Of a DNA stretch of 64,000 bases, positions 58,204 through 64,000 are shown in pieces (the stretch's first letter is position 1; each line of letters opens with the position of its first letter). A model generated the notes under the pieces. It was given only the letters and a program-made list of their open reading frames with translations, did no database searches and was not told the origin of the DNA. Source of the stretch: CAG-170 sp022779365 (GTDB taxonomy: Bacteria > Bacillota > Clostridia > Oscillospirales > Oscillospiraceae); NCBI GenBank assembly GCA_022779365.1, contig JALFSI010000040.1, positions 62,001 through 126,000 of the forward strand. The letters are read 5' to 3'. Position numbers and translations under genes: made by a program.

Positions 58204-59631
58204 ATGCTGAACGACCAAACCTATCTCACGCGCCTGCGGCAGGAGCAGCAGCGCCCGCACCCGATGGCGCTGCGCCAGCGGTATCATTTTATGGGCGAGC
58301 CGGGCTGGATCAACGACCCGAACGGACTGGTCTGGTACAAGGGCGAATACCACGTTTTCTATCAGTATAACCCCTTCGGTCTGACCTGGGGCGAGCCGTG
58401 CTGGGGGCACGCGGTCAGCCGCGATTTGCTGCACTGGACACAGCTTCCGCCCGCGCTCGTGCCGAGCGAGCCGTATGAGATGCACGAGCAGGGCGGCTGC
58501 TTCTCCGGCAGCGCGCTGGTCGTGGGCGAGCGGCTGTATCTTCTGTACACGGGCGTGTGCTATCAGGACGGGCGCTGCGTGCAGACGCAGTGCCTCGCGT
58601 GGAGCGACGACGGCGTGACGTTTCAGAAATACGAGCACAACCCCGTCGTCTGCGCACCGGGGGGTGTCGATCCGGCAAATTTCCGCGACCCAAAGCTCTG
58701 GCGCGAGGCGGACGGCACGTTTTACTTCGTCTGCGGCGCGAGCCTGAGCGGTGACGGCGCGGCACTGCTGTTTGCCTCGCAGGATCTGCTTCACTGGCAG
58801 TATCGCGGCGTGCTTGCCCGCAGCGAGGGGCGCTTCGGCACGATGTGGGAGTGCCCGGACCTGATCCCGCTCGGCGGCAGGCATATGCTCTGCGTCTCAC
58901 CGATGCACTGCCCGGCGTACCGCAACGTGTGCCTGATCGGAACATTTTCGCGCGAAGAAGGAAAGCTCCTGAACGCGCAGCCGGTCTGCCCGGACGAAGG
59001 TCCTGACTATTACGCGGCGCAGTCGTTTACCGATGAAGCGGGGCGGCGCGTACAGGTCGCCTGGGCGAACGGCTGGGACTGGATGCCCGCGTTCCGGCGC
59101 TGGGGCGTGGCGGAGCAGGGCTTCTGGCGCGGCTGGTTCACGCTGCCGCGCGTGGTGACGGCGGGCGCGGACGGTCTGCCGCGCTTTTCCCCGCATCCGC
59201 AATTGGAGGCGCTGCGGGAGCAGGCGTTCCGCTGCGAGCAGACAGCGCTGACCGCGCCGTGGACGCTGCCGGATACGGCGGACACAGCGTGGGAGATCTT
59301 GATCGAGCTTCCGGCGCAGCAGGCAGGCACGCTGCGGCTTCAGGTCGGAGACTGCTTTGCCATGGAGCTCGCGCCTTCGTCCCGGACGCTCCGCGCGTAT
59401 GCCAAAGACACCGCCGAGCAGACCATGCACGATTGCGGCGCGCTGCAATTGCCGCCGGACGCGCCGGTGCAGGTGCGGATCTATTTGGATCGGTGCTCCG
59501 CCGAAATTTTTGCGGACGGTCAGTGCCTGTCCGTGAACTTCTTTGACACAGCGCCGCAGCGCCCTGTCAGCATTCTCCCGCACGACGGCGCGCCGCAGCT
59601 GCGGACGCTTCAGGCGTGGCAGCTCCGATAA
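58204..59631 (+). CDS. Glycoside hydrolase family 32 (sucrose/fructan hydrolase)
   Basis: 475 residues, no signal peptide, so cytoplasmic. GH32 motifs are complete: nucleophile in WINDPNGLVWYKGEYHVFYQ, FRDPKLW (transition-state Asp) and MWECPDLI (acid/base Glu), then the C-terminal beta-sandwich ending with IYLDRCSAEIFADGQ. It hydrolyses beta-fructosides, perhaps sucrose or its phosphate. AAGGAGG precedes ATG 58204, 11 bases after the glycyl radical enzyme. Its presence in the operon links the pathway to fructose-containing saccharides. Confidence 0.93.
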   Translation: MLNDQTYLTRLRQEQQRPHPMALRQRYHFMGEPGWINDPNGLVWYKGEYHVFYQYNPFGLTWGEPCWGHAVSRDLLHWTQLPPALVPSEPYEMHEQGGCFSGSALVVGERLYLLYTGVCYQDGRCVQTQCLAWSDDGVTFQKYEHNPVVCAPGGVDPANFRDPKLWREADGTFYFVCGASLSGDGAALLFASQDLLHWQYRGVLARSEGRFGTMWECPDLIPLGGRHMLCVSPMHCPAYRNVCLIGTFSREEGKLLNAQPVCPDEGPDYYAAQSFTDEAGRRVQVAWANGWDWMPAFRRWGVAEQGFWRGWFTLPRVVTAGADGLPRFSPHPQLEALREQAFRCEQTALTAPWTLPDTADTAWEILIELPAQQAGTLRLQVGDCFAMELAPSSRTLRAYAKDTAEQTMHDCGALQLPPDAPVQVRIYLDRCSAEIFADGQCLSVNFFDTAPQRPVSILPHDGAPQLRTLQAWQLR

Positions 59632-59636
59632 ATATC

Positions 59637-59685
59637 AAAAAAGCAGCACGGACGGCGGAAAACTCCGCTGTCCGTGCTGCTTTTT
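59637..59685. terminator. Bidirectional terminator
   Basis: Long stem AAAAAGCAGCACGGAC.../...GTCCGTGCTGCTTTTT with a GCGGA/TCCGC inner extension, between convergent GH32 and Gfo/Idh genes. Confidence 0.9.
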
Positions 59686-59695
59686 CTGCGTTTTG

Positions 59696-60745
59696 TTACA
59701 AAAAGACCGTCCTGCCGGTGCGGCTGCTCTCATATGCGGCGTCGATGATGCGCTGGTCACGCACGCACTCCATGGGGTCGATGAACGCCGTGCCTCCGTG
59801 CAGGACCGCCTCGCCGAAATCGCTGAGCGTCCGGGTGTACAGATTGCCGAACTGCGCCGTCAGCTCCGTGCCCACGGCGTTGCCCGCGACCGGCTCGGCG
59901 TAGAAATCATCCTCACCCTCGCGCAGCGCCATCTCCCAGAGCGTGCCCTCGTCAAGCTGCCCGATGATCTTGTCGCCGAGCAGACGCCCGCGCGTGCCGA
60001 ACAGATTCACCGTCCACTTGCCCACGCTGTCGGGGATGTTGAAGTTCGTAAATACGGTGCACTGCGCGCCGTTTCTCATCCGCATGAGCACGGTGGAGGA
60101 ATCCTCCACGCCGTAGCCCTCGGGCGGGAAGGAGATGCGCTCGTTCATCGCCGTGACCGCCGTGACCTCCTGCCCCGTCACATAGCGCAGCAGATCGATC
60201 AGGTGGATGCCCATGTCCATGAGCGGGCCGCCGCCCGCGCGCGCCGGATCGGTGAGCCAGCACGCGTTCGGCATCCAGCACGAAAAGCGCGCGTCAGCGG
60301 AGACGACCTGGCCGATCTCCCCGGCAGCGACCGCCTCGCGGATGCGGTTAATGTGCGCGCCGTGGCGCATCATCAGATCGACCGACAGCAAAACGCCCTT
60401 TTCCCGGCAGTATTCCACAGTGCGCAGCGCGTCGTCGGCGTTCAGTCCAAGCGGCTTTTCGCACAGGACGTGCTTGCCGTGATCCGCGGCAAGCCGCGTC
60501 AGCTCCGAATGCGTAAAGACGGGCGTAGCGATGTACACCGCGTCCAGCTCGTCATTTTTGAGCAGTTGCTCCGCGGAATCATACGCCCGCTCCGCGCCGA
60601 ACTGCTCCTGCACCGCCTGCGCGGACGCGAGGTCACGTGCCATCACCGATACGAGCTGCGCGTTTTCCGTCAGCAGCATTCCCGGGATGGTGCGCGTGCG
60701 CGCGATCCCGCCGCAGCCGATCACGCCCCAGCGAACCTTTCTCAT
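59696..60745 (-). CDS. Gfo/Idh/MocA family oxidoreductase
   Basis: 349 residues. N-terminal Rossmann fold WGVIGCGGIARTRTIPGML, then AVYIATPVFTHSELTRLAAD and HVLCEKPLGLNADDALR with the catalytic Lys of EKP, and a C-terminal beta sheet with DMGIHLIDLLRYVTG. Such enzymes oxidise or reduce sugars, inositols or related polyols with NAD(P). It may act on the same saccharide as the convergent operon, but it is not under the same promoter. Confidence 0.88.
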   Translation of the reverse strand: MRKVRWGVIGCGGIARTRTIPGMLLTENAQLVSVMARDLASAQAVQEQFGAERAYDSAEQLLKNDELDAVYIATPVFTHSELTRLAADHGKHVLCEKPLGLNADDALRTVEYCREKGVLLSVDLMMRHGAHINRIREAVAAGEIGQVVSADARFSCWMPNACWLTDPARAGGGPLMDMGIHLIDLLRYVTGQEVTAVTAMNERISFPPEGYGVEDSSTVLMRMRNGAQCTVFTNFNIPDSVGKWTVNLFGTRGRLLGDKIIGQLDEGTLWEMALREGEDDFYAEPVAGNAVGTELTAQFGNLYTRTLSDFGEAVLHGGTAFIDPMECVRDQRIIDAAYESSRTGRTVFL

Positions 60746-60821
60746 ACTCGTTTCTCCTTATGTAAATATAGATTTCCAAACAATGGCGGCGCCACATTCC
60801 TTTGCGGGAGCGGCGCTGACG

Positions 60822-61697
60822 TTACCTGTTATGCTTTTTCCAGATCTTCGGCTGGTACTGCATATTGGTCACATTATAGACCGTGATGAACGCCTTCGGG
60901 TCTGTCCGTCCGATGAAATTCATCAGCTTCTGGTACTCGCTTTTATCGACGATGGTGATGATCTCATTGTGCTTTTCAAAATTGAATGCACCGATCGCTT
61001 CGTAGATGGTCGCGCCGCTGTGCAGGTCATTGACGATGAACTGGCGCAGCTCCTCTTCTTTCTTGGTGATGATGCAGACGCGGCGCTTTTTGTTGTTGTC
61101 AAAGATGAAATGGTCCAGAATGATGCCGTTAAAGTATGTGCCGAGAACGCTCAGGACGACCGTTTTCTTGTCATAGACGAGCGCCGCGGACAGCGCCACA
61201 CACATCCCCGCCAGCGACATCGCCTTGCCGAGGTCGATGCGCAGATATTTGTTCAGGATCTTCGCCACGATGTCCAGCCCGCCGGACGAGGCATTGCGGT
61301 TAAAGAGGATGCTCAGACCGATGCTGACCACCAGAATGTAGCACAGCACGTCCAGCTCCTAACTGCAGGTGATGGACTCAAAATTCGGGAACAGCAGCTC
61401 AAACAGCCCCAGCAGCAGCGGCAGCAGGATGCTGGTATAGACGGTCTTTGCGCCAAATTCTTTTCCGCAGGTCAGAAAACCGATGATGAGCAGCACGACG
61501 TTCAGGATCATCGTGATCGCCGACAGCGGCAGCGGGATAAAGTTGGACAGCACGATGCCTAACCCTGAAATGCTGCTGATGGATGTATGGCTCGGCACGA
61601 GGAAAAAGAAGATCGCCGCCGCGATGATCGTCACCGCTACGGTCAGAATGATGATCTCTTTGATAAGGTCTGTGTAATGCAGCTTCTGCGTTTGCAT
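60822..61697 (-). pseudogene. YitT-family membrane protein interrupted by an in-frame amber codon
   Basis: ATG at 61697 behind GGAGG begins MQTQKLHYTDLIKEIIIL; three or four membrane helices follow (LSAITMILNVVLLIIGFLTC) to SITCS, then TAG (61,359-61,361). The same frame resumes ELDVLCYILVVSIGLSILF, NRNASSGGLDIVAKILN and ends with the soluble DUF2179 domain (VCIITKKEEELRQFIVNDLH). With the TAG read through, the protein is 291 residues, the normal YitT length, with no other defect. Family function is unclear; members occur in sporulating Bacillota. Either a recent nonsense mutation or suppressed. Confidence 0.82.
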
Positions 61698-61931
61698 GGA
61701 TGCGCCTCCGAGGTTTGATTCGCGCCCATCATAGCACATTTTTGCGCCGGTTACAATGCGGCAGAATGCGCGCGGTGCGCATTTTTGTTTTGCAGACCTG
61801 ACTTTCATGATGTGTCTGTGCGGCGAACACGAACGCCCGGTTTTGTGCCGCGCAGGGCGGGGGAACAGGGCGTATACTGGGCTGTTTGCGGGCATAGGAT
61901 GTTGTAGCATACACAGCTTGGAGGTGCCCAC

Positions 61932-62180
61932 ATGAAAGAAGATCTCGAGACACGAGCGCAGGAGCTTGCTGTGTACATCATCGAACACCGCACCACCATC
62001 CGTGACGCGGCGAAGCATTTCGGCGTTTCCAAATCGACCGTGCACAAGGACCTGTCGGAGCGGCTTTTGCAGTGTAACCGCTCTTTGTATGTTCAGGTCA
62101 AGGAAATACTCGACCGCAATAAGGCGGAGCGCCACATCCGCGGCGGCATCGCCACCCGGAGAAAATACAAGGGACTGTAA
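61932..62180 (+). CDS. spoIIID: Sporulation transcription factor SpoIIID
   Basis: 82 residues. The HTH TTIRDAAKHFGVSKSTVHKD followed by LSERLLQCNRSLYVQVKEIL and a basic C-terminal helix (HIRGGIATRRKYKG) is diagnostic of SpoIIID, the mother-cell regulator acting with sigma-E. GGAGG precedes the start. This is the best evidence in the window that the organism forms endospores. Upstream, GGCATA and CATACA elements are visible but their spacing is too short for a confident sigma-E promoter. Confidence 0.95.
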   Translation: MKEDLETRAQELAVYIIEHRTTIRDAAKHFGVSKSTVHKDLSERLLQCNRSLYVQVKEILDRNKAERHIRGGIATRRKYKGL

Positions 62181-62201
62181 GTAACCGCTGTATCAAACAA
62201 C

Positions 62202-62230
62202 GCCCCGGCGGAACGCTCCGCCGGGGCAAA
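62202..62230 (+). terminator. Terminator after spoIIID
   Basis: Perfect 11-bp GC-rich stem (62202-62212 with 62217-62227), ACGC loop, weak T-run. Confidence 0.7.
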
Positions 62231-62327
62231 ATTATGCCTTCGCGGCGCATCCGGCACTGAAAGTCTGCGCTGTTCAGCGAATTGTCTAAAAATTTGTCAG
62301 CTTAGAAAAATTTTTTTAAGAAACCCG

Positions 62328-62356
62328 TTGATTCTTTGTGCAGAAAGGTATATACT
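62328..62356 (+). promoter_or_regulatory. Promoter of serC-serA
   Basis: TTGATT (62328-62333), 17-base spacer, TATACT (62351-62356); leaves a ~65-base leader with no obvious riboswitch. Confidence 0.75.
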
Positions 62357-62426
62357 GGACTTGGCAGAAAACTGCTTCTGGAGTTTTAAGAACAAAAGAA
62401 TTACTGTGTTTGGGAGGCAAAGTTGT

Positions 62427-63515
62427 ATGAAATATGGTCGTACCTTCAACTTTTCCGCGGGCCCTGCCATGATGCCGGAGCCTGTTCTGGAGGAGATCCG
62501 TGATGAAATGATGAACTACCGCGGCAGTGGTATGTGCGTCATGGAAATGTCCCACCGCTCCAAGGTGTTCCAGCAGATCATCGACGAGGCGGAGCAGGAT
62601 CTGCGCGATCTGATGGGCATTCCCGATAATTACAAGGTCCTGTTCATTCAGGGCGGCGCGACGCTCCAGTTCTCCATGATCCCGATGAACCTGATGAAGA
62701 ACGGCAAGGCCGTTTACATCGAGACCGGCGCATGGTCCAAGAAGGCGATCAAGGAAGCGCAGAAGGTCGGCGAGGTCATTGTCGCTGCGTCCTCCAAGGA
62801 TAAGAACTACAGCTACATCCCCGATTGCTCCGATCTGGACATCCCCGAGGATACCGACTATGTCTACATTTGCGAAAACGAGACCATCCACGGCGTGACG
62901 TGGCAGAAGCTGCCGAACACCAAGGGGCATGTGCTCGTGTCCGACCAGTCGTCCATGTTCCTCTCCCAGCCGTGCAACGTGTCCGATTACGGCATGATCT
63001 ACGCGGGCGTGCAGAAGAACGTCGGTCCTGCCGGTATGGTGGTCGTCATCATCCGCGAGGATCTCATCCGCGACGATCTGGAGAACCTCCCCATCTACAT
63101 GCAGTATAAGACCCACGCCGACGCCGGTTCGATGTACAACACGCCGAACTGCTGGGCGATCTATTGCTGCGGCAAGGTCTTTAAGTACCTGAAGTCCATC
63201 GGCGGTCTGGAAGAGATGCACAAGCGCAACATCGACAAGGCGCAGGTCATGTATGACTTCCTCGACAGCTCCAAGATGTTCACCGGCACGGTCGAAAAGA
63301 GCGTGCGCAGCCTGATGAACATCCCGTTCGTCACCGAGTCCAAGGAGCTGGACGCCGAGGTCGTCGCCGCGACGAAGGCTGCGGGCTTTGATAACCTCAA
63401 GGGTCACAAGTCCGTGGGCGGTCTGCGTGCGTCCATCTACAACGCCATGCCGAAGGAAGGCGTGGAGGCGCTGGTCGATTTCCTGCGCAAGTTCGAGCAG
63501 AATTACGGCAGATAA
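62427..63515 (+). CDS. serC: Phosphoserine aminotransferase
   Basis: 362 residues. Class V aminotransferase: FNFSAGPAMMPEPVLEEIRD at the N-terminus, MSHRSKVFQQIIDEAE, FIQGGATLQFSMIPMNL, and the PLP lysine in GVQKNVGPAGMVVVIIR. Converts 3-phosphohydroxypyruvate and glutamate to phosphoserine in serine biosynthesis. GGGAGG precedes the ATG. It is followed by serA, giving the usual pathway pair in reverse enzymatic order. Confidence 0.94.
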   Translation: MKYGRTFNFSAGPAMMPEPVLEEIRDEMMNYRGSGMCVMEMSHRSKVFQQIIDEAEQDLRDLMGIPDNYKVLFIQGGATLQFSMIPMNLMKNGKAVYIETGAWSKKAIKEAQKVGEVIVAASSKDKNYSYIPDCSDLDIPEDTDYVYICENETIHGVTWQKLPNTKGHVLVSDQSSMFLSQPCNVSDYGMIYAGVQKNVGPAGMVVVIIREDLIRDDLENLPIYMQYKTHADAGSMYNTPNCWAIYCCGKVFKYLKSIGGLEEMHKRNIDKAQVMYDFLDSSKMFTGTVEKSVRSLMNIPFVTESKELDAEVVAATKAAGFDNLKGHKSVGGLRASIYNAMPKEGVEALVDFLRKFEQNYGR

Positions 63516-63616
63516 GCAAATTAACGAGGCGCGGCATATCTGTCGCGCCTTGTTTCCGCGCTGCCGGATACGGCGGCAGACGAATTTTACACATAATAAG
63601 ATAAGGAGAGTTTATC

Positions 63617-64000
63617 ATGCGTATTCTTGTTACCGACGGTATGGACAAGTCCGCCATGCAGACCCTGCGCGATCAGGGGCATGAGGTCGTGGAGCAGTTC
63701 TACGCCCCCGAAGAGCTGGGCACTGCGCTGCGCGAGTTTGACGCGGTCGTCGTCCGCTCCAAGACCAAGGTCCGTCAGAACCACATTGACGAGGCAAAGG
63801 GCGGTAAGCTCAAGCTCATCATCCGCGGCGGCGTCGGCGTTGACAACATCGACGTGAAGTATGCCGAGTCCTGCGGTATCACCGTGAAGAACACCCCGCG
63901 CGCCTCCTCGCAGTCCGTTGCCGAGCTGGCGATGGCGCATATGTTCTCCTGTGCGCGCTATATTTCCATTGCGGGCAGCACCATGCGTGAGGACAAGTGG
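63617..64000 (+). CDS. serA: D-3-phosphoglycerate dehydrogenase, N-terminal part (3' end outside window)
   Basis: First 128 residues only. The substrate-binding N-domain (MRILVTDGMDKSAMQTLRDQ, VVVRSKTKVRQNHID) and the beginning of the cofactor domain (IIRGGVGVDNIDVKYAESCG, NTPRASSQSVAELAMAHM) are typical of the D-isomer 2-hydroxyacid dehydrogenase family and, with serC directly upstream, of SerA. It makes 3-phosphohydroxypyruvate for SerC. AAGGAGAG precedes the start; the frame is open to the window end. Confidence 0.93.
   Translation, partial: MRILVTDGMDKSAMQTLRDQGHEVVEQFYAPEELGTALREFDAVVVRSKTKVRQNHIDEAKGGKLKLIIRGGVGVDNIDVKYAESCGITVKNTPRASSQSVAELAMAHMFSCARYISIAGSTMREDKW

Noticed and set aside
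61763..61787. Small AATGCGC/GCGCATT hairpin with T-run
   Set aside because: No gene on the plus strand ends nearby and the stem is only seven base pairs, so I did not call it a terminator.
61890..61925. Sigma-E promoter for spoIIID
   Set aside because: GGCATA and CATACA elements are present but separated by only about nine to eleven bases, too close for the sigma-E spacing.
1..64000. CRISPR array, rRNA operon or replication origin
   Set aside because: No regularly spaced repeats, no rRNA-like sequence and no DnaA-box cluster or dnaA/repA gene were seen.

Overview
The window comes from a GC-rich, spore-forming Clostridia-type member of the Bacillota. Sporulation is shown by an 82-residue SpoIIID homologue (61,932-62,180). 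Strong AGGAGG-type ribosome binding sites, the lipoproteins, the MrnC/RqcH pair, the DarA cyclic-di-AMP receptor and SLH and BspA-like surface proteins fit an anaerobic gut Oscillospirales-like organism. That placement is inferred from gene content, not from a marker search.

Layout. 0-7.9 kb: end of an ABC exporter, a three-gene zinc/manganese uptake operon, a cell-wall amidase, an exonuclease-MrnC-RqcH-Cys-rich operon and a 24-cysteine protein. 7.9-18.4 kb: MFS carrier, truncated AraC regulator, sugar ABC transporter (binding protein and two permeases), cation/proton antiporter with MgtC, a single CHR-domain transporter, a frameshifted YesN-type response regulator and a glycoside-hydrolase fragment. 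18.4-25.3 kb: remnant of an integrative element with small minus-strand genes, two ArdA-like antirestriction genes, a SpoVG-like gene, a leader-peptide/terminator unit and a serine recombinase that lost its catalytic domain in a deletion. 25.6-35.7 kb: tRNA-Val(CAC), CCA-adding enzyme, MurC, a Crp/zinc-ribbon/ferredoxin group, a doubly broken SLH protein, an SDR-PHP-XRE operon and a nucleoside hydrolase. 35.7-36.9 kb: phage-like gene debris with a tandem duplication. 37-49 kb: AbrB plus ABC-2 transporter, DarA, NAD synthetase, an untranslated run of hairpins, a class II UvrA, a MITE-like repeat and a 1,382-residue secreted protein. 49-60.7 kb: a catabolic locus (sugar ABC transporter, LacI regulator, glycyl radical enzyme with its activase, MDR dehydrogenase, GH32 hydrolase, Gfo/Idh oxidoreductase). 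60.8-64 kb: a YitT protein split by an amber codon, SpoIIID, SerC and the start of SerA.

The most coherent candidate for an undescribed pathway is the 49.4-59.7 kb locus. A LacI-like operator of the form TGACaAcCGATTGTcA occurs twice upstream of the binding-protein gene and once at the promoter between lacI and the glycyl-radical genes. This suggests one regulon that imports a saccharide and processes it, or a product of it, by radical dehydration or lyase chemistry.

A second theme is decay. Three otherwise continuous reading frames (SLH protein, phage-debris ORF, YitT protein) are each interrupted by a single in-frame TAG. Only one of the roughly 50 intact genes checked ends in TAG, and read-through there would add just five residues. 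Independent nonsense mutations are the simplest reading; amber suppression is a testable alternative.
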